From Psychrobacter sp. JB385 (lineage in GTDB: Bacteria > Pseudomonadota > Gammaproteobacteria > Pseudomonadales > Moraxellaceae): 64,000 bases of DNA. The position numbers and the translations under genes are program-made. The stretch spans positions 372,001 through 436,000 of the forward strand of contig NZ_FUKN01000001.1 of NCBI RefSeq assembly GCF_900163785.1, given 5' to 3'. This document shows, piece after piece, positions 41,622 through 51,299 of the stretch; position 1 is the stretch's first letter; every line of letters starts with the position of its first letter. Under the pieces are notes generated by a model. The model saw only the letters and a program-made list of their open reading frames with translations, did no database searches and was not told the DNA's origin.

Positions 41622-42611
41622 ATGAATTTGCAGCGGGTAGATTTAAACCTATTGGTACATTTAGATGTGTTGCTACGAGAAAAAAACGTCACTCGGGCAG
41701 CTGAGCAGCTTGGAATTACTCAACCTGCGATGAGTAATATATTACGTCGTCTTCGAAAGCTGTTTAATGACCCATTACTGGTGCGCTCCTCAGAAGGCAT
41801 GACGCCGACGGAACGCGCCTTAGAATTGCAGCCTCGTATTCGTGAGATACTCGCTGACTTAACACAAGTGTTAGAGCCGCGCACAGAGTTTCGTCCTTAT
41901 AGCACCTCACGTGTCTTTCGCATTATGACGTCAGATTATGCAGAAGCGACGTTGGTACCCAAATTGGTCAAGGCACTGCGTTCTGAAGCGCCTAACGTTA
42001 TTTTAGACTTTTTGACGCCATCAGATGTCTCTTATCGCGATATGGAGCAGGGGCGCGTGGATTTGGCGATCAATCGCTTTAACGAAATCCCGCAAAGTTT
42101 TCATCAAGTATTGGTATGGCGTGATACTTTTAGTTGTTTGCTATCTTCTGAAAGCCCTTATGCCAATCGTTTTAATTTGAAGAACTATCTAAAAGCCCAG
42201 CATGTGTGGGTATCCAAAACAGGTATGGGCGTCGGTTTTGGCGTCAATCCAGAAAAGTCTGGTGGTCTTGGCTCTATCGATCAAGCGCTCCAGCGCTTGG
42301 GCCAAAAACGTCAAATTAGTGTTTTTACTCGTCATTATCAGATGCCAGCGATGCTTGCAGCCAACAAAGATTTGATCGCAACCTTGCCGACTCGTGTGGC
42401 AAGAATGCAGGCCAATAATGACAGTATCATGATGGAAGAGCCGCCGTTTTTTATTCCTGAATTTGAGCTAACCATGGCATGGTCACCGTTATTACAGCAC
42501 CATCCTGCGCATCGCTGGTTACGTCAGCTCATCATGCATGTAGCGCGTCAGGTGGTTGCAGAAGAAGAAAACCCGCCCCAAGACATTCCTGTAACCAATC
42601 ATTTATTTTAA
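41622..42611 (+). CDS. LysR-family transcriptional regulator (NodD/LeuO-like)
   Basis: From the ATG at 41622 the product is 329 residues, with the N-terminal winged helix-turn-helix LDVLLREKNVTRAAEQLGIT followed by QPAMSNILRRLRKLFNDPLLVRSS, the usual LysR DNA-binding pattern, then a periplasmic-binding-protein-like effector domain. Details (LNLLVHLDVLLRE, DPLLVRSSEGMTPTERA) resemble the NodD/LeuO/SyrM subgroup. It is divergent from aceA and followed by the dehydrogenase gene on the same strand; the effector is unknown. An in-frame extension upstream (41586) lacks a start signal. Confidence 0.88.
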   Translation: MNLQRVDLNLLVHLDVLLREKNVTRAAEQLGITQPAMSNILRRLRKLFNDPLLVRSSEGMTPTERALELQPRIREILADLTQVLEPRTEFRPYSTSRVFRIMTSDYAEATLVPKLVKALRSEAPNVILDFLTPSDVSYRDMEQGRVDLAINRFNEIPQSFHQVLVWRDTFSCLLSSESPYANRFNLKNYLKAQHVWVSKTGMGVGFGVNPEKSGGLGSIDQALQRLGQKRQISVFTRHYQMPAMLAANKDLIATLPTRVARMQANNDSIMMEEPPFFIPEFELTMAWSPLLQHHPAHRWLRQLIMHVARQVVAEEENPPQDIPVTNHLF

Positions 42612-42673
42612 TGAGACGGTGTTCTTGGGATAACGTGCGCTTTCCTCAGGTACTTCTACTTTCCTATTAAATG

Positions 42674-42700
42674 AAAAACCAGCGATTAAGCTGGTTTTTT
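42674..42700 (+). terminator. Terminator of the LysR gene
   Basis: AAAAACCAGC and GCTGGTTTTT pair around GATTAA and run into Ts. Confidence 0.88.
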
Positions 42701-42886
42701 ATTGTTCAATTTTTGTCGAAAAATACATACGTTTGAGACGTAGTTAATAAGACAGTCACATTATTAACATCTTACGCACACTTCTTCATAACTTGTAAAA
42801 CTACTGCTCGCACAGTTTGTTATGATGATTGCACTTTAAGAAAAAAGATACGTACAAGGCTTATTGTTAAGCATAGCAACATTATC

Positions 42887-42904
42887 TGTCTTTGTAGAAA
42901 GACA
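42887..42904. promoter_or_regulatory. Small palindrome, possible operator of the aldehyde dehydrogenase gene
   Basis: TGTCTTT-GTAG-AAAGACA is a perfect 7-bp inverted repeat 96 bases before the start codon. Which protein would bind it is unknown. Confidence 0.35.
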
Positions 42905-42999
42905 CATAAATTATCACTCGATACTATATTTCTTAAATAATAAAGCTAAAAACAAAACAATTTAATTAATAACAATTCCCAATAATAAGGACAAAAGTC

Positions 43000-44382
43000 A
43001 TGGCAGATATTACTACGGTAAACCCAGCAACGGGAAAAAATATCAAAGAATACAACTACATGAGTAAAGATGAGATCAACAAGATTGTTGATGCCTCGCA
43101 TGAAGCATTTTTAGAATGGCGCAAAACCAGCCATGAAGAGCGTGCGAAAGTGATCAACTCTATTGGCGATACTTTGATGAAGTATAAAGAAGAGTTGTCT
43201 AAACTGATGACTGAAGAACGTGGTAAGCTTTATAGTCAGAGCCTACAAGAAGTAGATTTGTGTAAAGGTATTTGTGACTATACAGCAGAGAACGGTATTG
43301 CTGCATTAGCAGATGATGAACGCGATATCGAGAATATGAAAAAAGGTATCGTTACCTATCAGCCTATTGGTGTGATCTATGGTATGCAGCCATGGAACTT
43401 CCCAGCGTACCAAGTATTCCGTTATACCATCGCCAACCTGATGGCCGGTAATAGTATTTTGCTTAAGCACGCAGCAAACGTGACTGGCTCAGGTCTTTTA
43501 ATTGAAAAAATATTCCACGAATCTGATTTACCAAATGATCTATTCCGTACTATTTTGATCGATCACGATCAATCAGAAGAGTTGATTGGTCATGATAAAG
43601 TACGCGGTGTGACGCTAACTGGTAGTGATGGTGCAGGTAGTATCGTCGGTCAGCAAGCGGCAAAAGCCATCAAAAAAGTGGTTCTAGAGTTGGGTTCAAA
43701 CGATGCGTTTATCGTCCTAGAAGATGCTGATTTGGATGTTGCAGTAGAAACCTGTGCCCAAGCACGCTTGGTCAACAATGGTGAAACTTGTGTTGCTGCG
43801 AAGCGTTTCATTGTGGTTGATAGTGTGTATGATGAATTCCGTGAGCGTATCGTCGAGAAGTTCGAGAATGTCAAAACTGGCGACCCAATGGATAAAGGGT
43901 CAAATATTGGCCCGTTAGCGCGCAAAGACTTGCAAGAAAAATTGCACGAGCAAGTAGAAGAAAGCGTCAATAAAGGTGCGACTATCGCTGTTGGCGGTAA
44001 ACTACCAGAAGGTAAAAGCAGCTTCTATCCAGCGACTATCTTAGAGAATGTCGAAAAAGGTCAGCCAGCTTATGATGACGAGTTGTTTGGGCCAGTAGCG
44101 TCACTAATACGTGCCAAAGATCAAGATGATGCCTTACGTATTGCTAATGACAGCCGTTATGGTTTAGGTGGCGCAATATTCTCTAAAGATGAAGAAAAAG
44201 CAATCCGCCTAGCTCGTGAAGAGTTTGACACAGGTATGGTCTATATCAATGGTTACGGTCTTGCAAACCCAGCCTTACCATTTGGCGGTGTTAAAGACTC
44301 AGGTCATGGCCGTGAGCATGGTGGCTTTGGTATCAAAGAATTTGTCAATATTAAAGCATTACATGTATTTGATGGTAAATAA
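43000..44382 (+). CDS. NAD(P)+-dependent aldehyde dehydrogenase (succinate-semialdehyde type)
   Basis: The 460-residue product is an aldehyde dehydrogenase: catalytic Cys264 in NNGETCVAAKR, general-base Glu230 in VLELGSNDAF, and the cofactor-binding stretches PWNFPAYQVFRYTIANLMAG and TLTGSDGAG. Length and the short N-terminus resemble succinate-semialdehyde dehydrogenases of the GabD/YneI (Sad) type, which feed GABA or arginine carbon to succinate. No GABA transaminase or permease is adjacent, so the true substrate is open. The ATG follows AAGGA. Confidence 0.9.
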   Translation: MADITTVNPATGKNIKEYNYMSKDEINKIVDASHEAFLEWRKTSHEERAKVINSIGDTLMKYKEELSKLMTEERGKLYSQSLQEVDLCKGICDYTAENGIAALADDERDIENMKKGIVTYQPIGVIYGMQPWNFPAYQVFRYTIANLMAGNSILLKHAANVTGSGLLIEKIFHESDLPNDLFRTILIDHDQSEELIGHDKVRGVTLTGSDGAGSIVGQQAAKAIKKVVLELGSNDAFIVLEDADLDVAVETCAQARLVNNGETCVAAKRFIVVDSVYDEFRERIVEKFENVKTGDPMDKGSNIGPLARKDLQEKLHEQVEESVNKGATIAVGGKLPEGKSSFYPATILENVEKGQPAYDDELFGPVASLIRAKDQDDALRIANDSRYGLGGAIFSKDEEKAIRLAREEFDTGMVYINGYGLANPALPFGGVKDSGHGREHGGFGIKEFVNIKALHVFDGK

Positions 44383-44437
44383 TATCTGCAAAGGCAGTGC
44401 TAATTTTTAATAAATACTGCTGATTAACTTAGATATC

Positions 44438-44469
44438 AAAAAGCCCAGTCGTAAGTGACTGGGCTTTTC
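44438..44469. terminator. Terminator between the aldehyde dehydrogenase and purN genes
   Basis: AAAAGCCCAGTC and GACTGGGCTTTT form a perfect 12-bp stem with a six-base loop, between convergent genes. Confidence 0.9.
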
Positions 44470-44514
44470 TTGTTTAACTGTCTTTAAATAATAATTTGTT
44501 ATCTTATTATCACA

Positions 44515-45210
44515 TCAACTGTCTAAATACAGCTTCAAAGGCAGAGCAGGCAAAAAACTGTTGGTCTGACTGTTTGCACCGTCGTCATTCAATGGCAATA
44601 CACCTTTTGCCAATAATAAAATGGTCCAAGGCAGCAGTTGATGCTCAAGCTTTTGTACACGCTTTTGCAAATCCGTAGCCGTATTTTTTTGATCCAAAGA
44701 TAGAATAGCTTGGGTTAAAACGGCTCCAGCATCAAGCTCAGCCGTTACCACATGAATACTACAGCCATGGTGACGCTCACCTGCTTGTATGACGCGTTGA
44801 TGCGTGTCAAGACCCTTATAGGCAGGCAGTAGAGAAGGATGCAAATTGATCATCGGTGCTGGTGAGCTATTGATAAATGAGGCACTCAGTACCCGCATAA
44901 AACCTGCCAACACAATGAGGTCTGGTTGCCATGCTTGAAGCTGCTCACTGGCATGACGCTCAAAGGTTTTGATACCCATGCGCTTGCCGTTAGCTACGTG
45001 TGATAGCACGGCTACAGGAATAGCAGCAGCATTGGCACGTGTGATGGCATAAGCGTCATCACGATTGCTAATGACACCGACTATCTCAACGGGCAGTGCA
45101 CCTGCCTGTATGGCATCAATCAAAACTTGCAGATTACTGCCACTACCAGATACCAAAACCGCCACTCGTAGTGGTTTGGTAGTCTGGGCTTGGTTCGTAT
45201 TAACGGACAT
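44515..45210 (-). CDS. purN: Phosphoribosylglycinamide formyltransferase
   Basis: PurN transfers a formyl group from 10-formyltetrahydrofolate to GAR in purine synthesis. The nucleotide-binding VLVSGSGSNLQ, NLHPSLLPAYKGLDTH (with the catalytic His after Asn) and HGCSIHVVTAELDAG motifs are all present. The 231-residue length is a little over the usual 200-220, due to polar ends. Its ATG overlaps the last base of the purM stop (TAATG), indicating translational coupling of the two purine genes. Confidence 0.96.
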   Translation of the reverse strand: MSVNTNQAQTTKPLRVAVLVSGSGSNLQVLIDAIQAGALPVEIVGVISNRDDAYAITRANAAAIPVAVLSHVANGKRMGIKTFERHASEQLQAWQPDLIVLAGFMRVLSASFINSSPAPMINLHPSLLPAYKGLDTHQRVIQAGERHHGCSIHVVTAELDAGAVLTQAILSLDQKNTATDLQKRVQKLEHQLLPWTILLLAKGVLPLNDDGANSQTNSFLPALPLKLYLDS

Positions 45211-46259
45211 TAACGGTATACCACCGCGTCCACGTCACGTTTGACCATTTCGCCCAATTGCCAAGCGTTTTCACCAGCATCGTTTAGCGTTTTGATTGCG
45301 ATGTCAGCTTTGTCTTTAGGAACCACGATGACAAAACCAACACCACAGTTGAAGGTGCGGTACATCTCACTCTGTTCAATATTGCCTTGGGTTTGTAGCC
45401 AAGTAAATAACTCTGAGAACTGCCAGCTATTGGTATCGATACTGGCGGCCAAATTCTCTGGTAGCACGCGAGGTAAATTATCGGTCAGACCACCACCTGT
45501 GATGTGAGACATCGCATGAAGCGCTGAGCTACCAAGGGTGTCTTGTAAGGCTTTAACGGCTTTCACATAGATGCGAGTAGGGGCCATTAGAGCGTCTTGG
45601 ATAGGTTGACCATCTAACTGCTCATCGCTGCTGGTCACATCAACACCGCTCACTTCGATGACCTTACGAACCAACGAGTAACCGTTAGAGTGTGCGCCAC
45701 TTGAAGCAAGCGCAATCAGTACATCACCTTCAGCGACATTTTCACCCGTGATCACTTCGCTTTCTTCAACCACACCCACACAGAATCCGGCCAAGTCGTA
45801 ATCTTCATCTTGATACATGCCTGGCATCTCAGCCGTTTCGCCACCGATTAGCGCACAGTTTGATAGTTTACAGCCTTCACCAATACCAGTGACCACAGTA
45901 GCAGCAGTATCGACATCAAGCTTGCCTGTTGCATAATAGTCTAAAAAGAATAATGGCTCAGCGCCGCATACCAATAAATCGTTGACGCACATTGCGACCA
46001 AGTCGATACCGATGGTGTCGTGACGATTCAGCTGCAAGGCCAATTTGAGCTTAGTGCCAACACCGTCAGTACCCGATACTAATAAAGGCGACGTGTAACC
46101 AGTTGGAATGCGACAAAGTGCGCCAAAGCCGCCAAGTCCGCCCACAACCTCAGGACGAGAGGTGGCTTTTGCCACTGATTTAATACGTTGAACCAGCGCA
46201 TCGCCAGCATCAATATCAACGCCAGCATCTTTGTAGCTTAAAGAAGGCTTGTTACTCAT
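45210..46259 (-). CDS. purM: Phosphoribosylformylglycinamidine cyclo-ligase (AIR synthetase)
   Basis: PurM makes aminoimidazole ribonucleotide from FGAM with ATP. The 349-residue protein begins [20 protein letters not shown], with the typical [11 protein letters not shown] and [10 protein letters not shown]; also [12 protein letters not shown], the ATP-site [22 protein letters not shown] and HITGGGL. The ATG at 46259 is preferred over the one at 46265 because GTGAG is correctly spaced. The gene is divergent from perM, the common order in gammaproteobacteria. Confidence 0.95.
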   Translation of the reverse strand: MSNKPSLSYKDAGVDIDAGDALVQRIKSVAKATSRPEVVGGLGGFGALCRIPTGYTSPLLVSGTDGVGTKLKLALQLNRHDTIGIDLVAMCVNDLLVCGAEPLFFLDYYATGKLDVDTAATVVTGIGEGCKLSNCALIGGETAEMPGMYQDEDYDLAGFCVGVVEESEVITGENVAEGDVLIALASSGAHSNGYSLVRKVIEVSGVDVTSSDEQLDGQPIQDALMAPTRIYVKAVKALQDTLGSSALHAMSHITGGGLTDNLPRVLPENLAASIDTNSWQFSELFTWLQTQGNIEQSEMYRTFNCGVGFVIVVPKDKADIAIKTLNDAGENAWQLGEMVKRDVDAVVYR

Positions 46260-46599
46260 GGTCATCTCACAATTTTATAGGGGAATGAAGGTCAGTCGGT
46301 AGAAAAGCGAATCGGTCGTGTTAATTTTGCTGATAGTGCGCGCATTATACCCAAAAATGCCCCTCACTCGCAAAGCAACTTGCCGATATTTGGCTGATTT
46401 TCACGAGGATTTGCGATAAGTCATCAATTAGGCATCAAGAAACAAAAAAATGACGGATTTTTTTTTGGACTCTGCGATAATGGAACGCTAAATTTATTGT
46501 CAATAACGGCTCATTATTATACTGGTGTTACTCAATAGATATACGATCTACTCAATCACGCCGATGTCTTAAATTAGCCCAGTCATAGGATTGCTTATC
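46260..46599. other. Divergent promoter region between purM and perM
   Basis: The 340-base region has no gene. TTGTCA (46497) and TATACT (46518) with a 15-base spacer may be a weak promoter toward perM. Confidence 0.4.
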
Positions 46600-47706
46600 A
46601 TGATAAACCAACCAATAGATCCCTTTTTTCGGCGTTTATTTATTGTCGTTGGTCTGGTTGTCGCTATTTATTTACTGTATTTGATGCTACCGGTCATTAT
46701 GCCGTTTGTTGTGGCTTTTGTACTTGCTTATTTATTCAATCCGCTAGTGAGGCGTTTGTCAAAGTACCTCAAGCGTTGGGTAGCGATTATTATTGTGTAC
46801 TCTACCATTACCTTTGGGATGGCATTGCTATTGTGGTGGTTAATCCCAACATTGTGGTATCAGTTGCAAGCTGCGTGGGATTATCTGCCCAAGGTGCTGA
46901 ATTGGTACAATCAAGTAGTACGCGAATGGTTTGTGACTAATACGCCCATGCGTTTGCCAAGACTTGAGTCCAAAGAATTCTCCGAAACTTTGCTAGATTA
47001 TATGCAAACGAATTATAAATTTTCGGATGCCAGCACCTTAATGAGTCAAGTCATTGCGTCAAGTATGATCTTTATTAACAACGCAGGCCTCATTGTGCTC
47101 GTGCCAATTTTGACTTTCTATTTCTTATTTAATTGGGACAAACGCTTGCACACTTGGAAAATGGCACTTCCTGCTTCTCATTGTGAAAGAATCATTCATA
47201 TTGCCCAAGAATGTGATCAAGCGCTGATGGCTTTTATCAAAGGTCAGTTATTGGTGATGGTACTACTAGGAGCTATTTATGCGGTACAGTTACAGCTGAT
47301 AGGGCTTGAGCTTGGGTTAATTATCGGTATGGTTGCAGGTATCGCAAGCTTTGTGCCTTACTTAGGTTTTGGTATTGGCTTTATCGCTGCCATCATCGCC
47401 TGTCTATTCCAGTTTGGACTAGATTGGACCTATTTGTCATTGGTGGTCGGTGCATTTTTAGTTGGACAAGCAGCAGAAGGCTATATTTTACAGCCATTGT
47501 TGTTGGGCGATAAGATCGGTTTATCACCATTGTGGGTTATTTTTGCTGTGCTGGCAGGAGCAAGCCTATTGGGCTTCGTCGGTATGTTGATTGCATTGCC
47601 AGTCTCTGCTGTGCTTAATGTATTGTTCCGTCATTTGTACGCTTACTACCGCTCAACCGATTTTTATAGAGGCCGTAAACAACTGGTTTTGTTCAAAAAA
47701 GAGTAG
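46600..47706 (+). CDS. perM: AI-2E family (PerM-type) membrane transporter
   Basis: The 368-residue protein has about eight transmembrane segments and a short N-terminus (MINQPIDPFFRR). Family features are the paired VIMPFVVAFVLAYLFNPLVR near the start, a long extracytoplasmic loop (about residues 80-150), FYFLFNWDKRLHTWK, and VPYLGFGIGFIAAIIA / YILQPLLLGDKIGLSPLWVI near the end. Members export autoinducer-2 or other small molecules; no substrate can be assigned here. Located between purM and hda, as often found. An in-frame TTG nine bases earlier is the only other start; the ATG is favoured. Confidence 0.9.
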   Translation: MINQPIDPFFRRLFIVVGLVVAIYLLYLMLPVIMPFVVAFVLAYLFNPLVRRLSKYLKRWVAIIIVYSTITFGMALLLWWLIPTLWYQLQAAWDYLPKVLNWYNQVVREWFVTNTPMRLPRLESKEFSETLLDYMQTNYKFSDASTLMSQVIASSMIFINNAGLIVLVPILTFYFLFNWDKRLHTWKMALPASHCERIIHIAQECDQALMAFIKGQLLVMVLLGAIYAVQLQLIGLELGLIIGMVAGIASFVPYLGFGIGFIAAIIACLFQFGLDWTYLSLVVGAFLVGQAAEGYILQPLLLGDKIGLSPLWVIFAVLAGASLLGFVGMLIALPVSAVLNVLFRHLYAYYRSTDFYRGRKQLVLFKKE

Positions 47707-48068
47707 GTAGCTCAGTAGTTAGCCAATTGGGTCATGGAGTCCAAATGGTTAATGAAAAATTAAGAAAGCTGCGCCCATTCCACCTTAATCTGTAAAAGAC
47801 TTGTCAGTCATTTTGCAAATATGTTATATATAGGCGCAGTATTGATGGTATAAGTGGCTATTGAGCATATCGTGCATAAGCGTTATTTTAGTAAATATGC
47901 TTGCGGTTTACACTCAAAAAAAGACGATTGATACACGCTATTAATCGGTAGCAAGTCATTTGTATTATATAGTCACTATTAAATAGTATCAGCGCAGTAC
48001 ATGTCTTTAGAATGATACTTTATCCCTTTTTTTATTATATTGCATTACGCAAAACGAGTTGATGATTC
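47707..48068. other. Intergenic region between perM and hda
   Basis: A 362-base AT-rich region with no gene, no terminator-like hairpin and no clear promoter motif visible. Confidence 0.45.
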
Positions 48069-48872
48069 ATGGCAGAAGCACAGCTAAGTCTCAATCTGGA
48101 CATTAAGCATGATGCAAGTTTAAGCGACTTTGCTGGGCCAGGTTGGATGTCGATTATTGATGCAGTACGGCAACTCCACGTCGGCCTGATCGGTCAGCTA
48201 TATCTGTTTGGCAGTCCTGCCACGGGTAAATCTCATCTGCTGTCTGCTATTTGTGAGTCGTTTATTGAGATGGACAAGTCGGCGATTTGTTTGTCGCTCA
48301 ATGAGCTGATTCATACAGATGTACATGTGCTTTCTTCTTTAGAGAACTTCGATCTGATTGCAATCGATGATTTAGAGGTGCTTGAGCAAAGCAGTCAGTG
48401 GCAAGAAGCCTTGTTTCACCTGATCAATCGCAGCCGTGAAGGGCAGCGTCAGTTGCTGTTTGCGGCCAATACGCCTGCTGGTGATTTGCCCTTTCAGCTA
48501 AGAGATTTGATGACTCGTTTGGCACAAGCGCCTACGTTTAAAGTCCCGAATGGTCATGATCTTGCTGACCGTCAAGCCTTATTACAGTCTATTTTACGCC
48601 GTCGTGGCTGGCAGTTTGATGATCGAATTATTGATCATTTGCTGACGGAAGGACCTCATCGTATTGGGGCCATGATGGAAGTACTTAACTATATTCAGCC
48701 TATGTTTTCTAACCTTGGGCGTAGTAACATATCCAAAGCAGTCATCAGCGATGCTCTACGTACTATTGATGAGCAGACGCTAGCTGCTGAGCTTGCTGAT
48801 ATTGCACAAGAAACACAAGTAGATAATGACGCAGCTGGTCAAGAGCAGCATACAATGCCTCTCGATTTTTAG
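48069..48872 (+). CDS. hda: DnaA-related regulatory inactivator Hda
   Basis: Hda is an AAA+ protein that, bound to the sliding clamp, stimulates hydrolysis of DnaA-ATP to limit initiation. The N-terminal QLSLNL (residues 5-10) fits the beta-clamp-binding motif; Walker A is GSPATGKS at 48-55, Walker B LIAIDDLEVL, with the sensor region AANTPAGDLP and the RLAQAPTF arginine patch. It lacks the DNA-binding C-terminal domain of DnaA. The 267-residue length is longer than E. coli Hda (about 233), with an extra polar tail ending in MPLDF. Confidence 0.9.
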   Translation: MAEAQLSLNLDIKHDASLSDFAGPGWMSIIDAVRQLHVGLIGQLYLFGSPATGKSHLLSAICESFIEMDKSAICLSLNELIHTDVHVLSSLENFDLIAIDDLEVLEQSSQWQEALFHLINRSREGQRQLLFAANTPAGDLPFQLRDLMTRLAQAPTFKVPNGHDLADRQALLQSILRRRGWQFDDRIIDHLLTEGPHRIGAMMEVLNYIQPMFSNLGRSNISKAVISDALRTIDEQTLAAELADIAQETQVDNDAAGQEQHTMPLDF

Positions 48873-48929
48873 TATTAAGAACACCCATTTTTTCTATCCA
48901 AAACGCTTTTACTATTAATGGAACCCCTT

Positions 48930-49637
48930 ATGAAACCCAATGCTTCTTTGCTAAAAAAAATGACTCTCAGTACGTTACTTGTTGCTGCTGCGTCCGTTCC
49001 TATGCTGTCACAGGCAGCGGTAACTTTGTCGGTTGATGACCATATCAAAGTCACTGCCATCAATGGACAGGAGTTACAGCAGAGTATTTTTCAGCCATTA
49101 ACCAAAGAGTTTACGCTTGAGCCAGGTCGTCATGCAATTACCGCCAAATACGATCGTTTATATGATTTGCGCCGTGATGAACATGACTACTTACGTTCTG
49201 GGAATGTCAGTGTCGTCGCAGAATTGGCGGACAATCAAAACTATCGTCTGGTTATGCTAAATCAGCCAGAAGAGTATCAAGCAGCCAGAGAATATGCCAA
49301 ACAACCGACGCTAGCGATACAGCAAAATGGTACAGTAATCGCAAGTCAACAAGCGATGGCTGGCAGTCAGGGCAGTTTATTTGCAGGGTTGGGTAAAGCG
49401 TTGGGCGGCGTGTTTGATGGAACAGGTGATGCTGAAATGCAGAACCAGCGTGCTATTGCTGCGATCAGTCCAGCAACGACAAACACTCAAACCAATATGA
49501 ATGCTGGAGCAGGTACTTCTATCACTCAAACCACAAACATGAACGCATCTACGGATAAGCTGGATCAATTTATGCAAATTTGGTTACAAGCAACGCCAGC
49601 TGAGCGTGAAAAAATGCGCCAATGGGTACAAAAGTAA
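48930..49637 (+). CDS. Periplasmic protein of the DUF2057/YccT family
   Basis: The product begins MKPNASLLKKMTLSTLLVAA with a signal peptide cleaved near SQA-AV. The mature N-terminal half (VTLSVDDHIKVTAINGQELQ...FTLEPGRHAITAKYDRLYDLR) has the pattern of the DUF2057 (YccT) family; E. coli YccT (CsgI) modulates curli in the periplasm. The second half is rich in Gln, Asn, Thr and Ala (low complexity) and ends in a polar helix. The ATG at 48930 is preceded by GGAA; the one at 48918 is not. The exact role is not known. Confidence 0.7.
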   Translation: MKPNASLLKKMTLSTLLVAAASVPMLSQAAVTLSVDDHIKVTAINGQELQQSIFQPLTKEFTLEPGRHAITAKYDRLYDLRRDEHDYLRSGNVSVVAELADNQNYRLVMLNQPEEYQAAREYAKQPTLAIQQNGTVIASQQAMAGSQGSLFAGLGKALGGVFDGTGDAEMQNQRAIAAISPATTNTQTNMNAGAGTSITQTTNMNASTDKLDQFMQIWLQATPAEREKMRQWVQK

Positions 49638-49665
49638 CGCGTTATTTTTATCAAGTTTGAGACCA

Positions 49666-49694
49666 AAAAAAAGCACCTATTAAGGTGCTTTTTT
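49666..49694. terminator. Terminator between the DUF2057 gene and dps
   Basis: AAAAAAGCACCT and AGGTGCTTTTTT form a perfect 12-bp stem around a 4-base loop, A- and T-flanked, between convergent genes. Confidence 0.9.
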
Positions 49695-49782
49695 CTTGTG
49701 CTATATATTTTTAGTACCATAAATTCTTTGATGCTATGAACATAAAGGCACTATTTGAGCGAGTTATTAGTTGAGCGAATGA

Positions 49783-50268
49783 TTAGCCCAAAAATGCATT
49801 GTACATCCATACATGCTTCTCTTGTAGCTGCACATATTCGTCTACCAAATCTGCTGTACCTTGATCTTCTGCTTCTTGCGCTGCCGCTGATACGTCACGT
49901 TGTTCTTCGATCAGTGTTTGTAAGCCAGTCACAATACCTTTTACACAAGTCTTGCCATCTTTAACGTTTTTATCTTCTTTGATGGTGGTGTGCTGAGCAA
50001 AGTCACTATACGCATGTAGTGGCGTGCCACCTAGCGTCAAGATACGCTCTGCAATCTCATCAATCTGCAATTGCAGCTCAGTGTATAGCTCTTCAAACTT
50101 AGGATGTAGTGAAAAGAAATGCTCGCCTTTCACGTTCCAATGATAACCGCGCACATTGATATAAAACGTATGATAGCTCGATAATAGACCATTTAGCTTT
50201 GTGATCACGCCGCTCATGTCAACTTTTTCTAGACCAATTTGGTTTGTGTCGTTATTAGTATGACTCAT
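49783..50268 (-). CDS. dps: Dps family DNA-binding ferritin-like protein
   Basis: Dps forms a 12-mer that oxidises and stores iron and protects DNA in stress. The ferroxidase residues are in YHWNVKGEHFFSLHPKFEEL (His and Glu ligands) and LQIDEIAERILTLGG, with the typical HTTIKED following. The 161-residue length is typical, with a polar N-terminal tail of about 20 residues that may bind DNA. AAGGA precedes the ATG. It stands alone. Confidence 0.93.
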   Translation of the reverse strand: MSHTNNDTNQIGLEKVDMSGVITKLNGLLSSYHTFYINVRGYHWNVKGEHFFSLHPKFEELYTELQLQIDEIAERILTLGGTPLHAYSDFAQHTTIKEDKNVKDGKTCVKGIVTGLQTLIEEQRDVSAAAQEAEDQGTADLVDEYVQLQEKHVWMYNAFLG

Positions 50269-50642
50269 AGTATTATCCTTATAGTGTGAGTGTTGATATA
50301 AAAAGTTAGAGAAGGTTAAAAGTGTAGCAACTTGCCTATCTTATTACTATAGGTTCTTAACGTATCAAATTTAATAGGTTAATGCTTTTCAAACTTGAAT
50401 ATCGTCTAATACCTATTACAATTAATAAAGATCTCGTCTGCCTTCTCTCGATGGTTATCATAATAACAAATGACTATCTATAAGTTAAATTCAATGAATT
50501 TAATAATGCGATTGGTTTTACAAATTTATATGCGTTAAGAATGGCACTCTACACGACCATGCATTCAAGCGATAAATTATACTTGTTAATCGTGATATCC
50601 CCTTTATGGATTATTAGACCAGCGATAAAGGGGAGGTTTGTA
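50269..50642. other. Intergenic region upstream of dps
   Basis: A 374-base AT-rich region, with no gene. No OxyR- or Fur-type operator could be seen with confidence. Confidence 0.45.
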
Positions 50643-51299
50643 TTAAGCTGGCGGTTTTAAGTTTTCAGGATTTAAACCTTTGACAGCGACCACTTCTTGT
50701 AAGTGTTGACGCACTGTGTCAATCGGGAATTTTTGTGCTTGCAAGCGCTTTGGTAAAATCTGGCTACCTTGCTGACCTTTCATCTCAAACATCATAAAAA
50801 TATAGTCGTCTGTCTCATCCCAGCTTTTGATAGCGGTCCAAGGAATAACGGCTTGCTGAGTAGAACCAGCTCGCATCTGCATACCGCGCATCTGACTTTT
50901 CATCATTTCAGGCTGATTGCTTGGCATTGCCATCACCAAGCCATGTTTTTGCACACCCAATTTCATTTGGCGCATCTCATCTGGCATTTCTTGATCGGCT
51001 ACTTGTTTCTCAAACTCTCTTTTGACATACCATTTAAAGCCAAGCGTACGAACCAACAGATAAATCACGACTGCCACTATCATCAGCCAAAAAATAATGG
51101 TGGAATAGCCAGTGACAAAAACAAGGCCTACAGCCGCTAATATCACAACGATTGCTATGATGATCCATTCTTTTTTCTTGATGCTTTTTAGACCAAAAGA
51201 AGGGCTGGCACTGGCAAAAAGCTCGTACTGTGCTTGGTGAAATTCAGCCTCGGTGATGTTTAAGGCGACAGGTTGCAGCGTATAAGGGTACAAGGCCAT
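50643..51299 (-). CDS. YcxB-like membrane protein
   Basis: The 218-residue product has a short N-terminal segment (ALNITEAEFHQAQYELFAS), two adjacent transmembrane helices (about residues 45-65 and 68-86), and a cytoplasmic C-terminal domain containing AVIPWTAIKSWDETDDYIFM and ILPKRLQAQKFP. This arrangement matches the YcxB-like protein family, whose function is unknown. The gene is transcribed toward dps, away from serS. No co-transcribed neighbour is visible. Confidence 0.75.
   Translation of the reverse strand: MALYPYTLQPVALNITEAEFHQAQYELFASASPSFGLKSIKKKEWIIIAIVVILAAVGLVFVTGYSTIIFWLMIVAVVIYLLVRTLGFKWYVKREFEKQVADQEMPDEMRQMKLGVQKHGLVMAMPSNQPEMMKSQMRGMQMRAGSTQQAVIPWTAIKSWDETDDYIFMMFEMKGQQGSQILPKRLQAQKFPIDTVRQHLQEVVAVKGLNPENLKPPA

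Larger units (their letters stand above)
42612..42999. other. Intergenic region upstream of the aldehyde dehydrogenase gene
   Basis: The 388-base stretch contains the LysR terminator (42674-42700) and a small perfect palindrome (42887-42904). No gene is visible. Confidence 0.5.
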
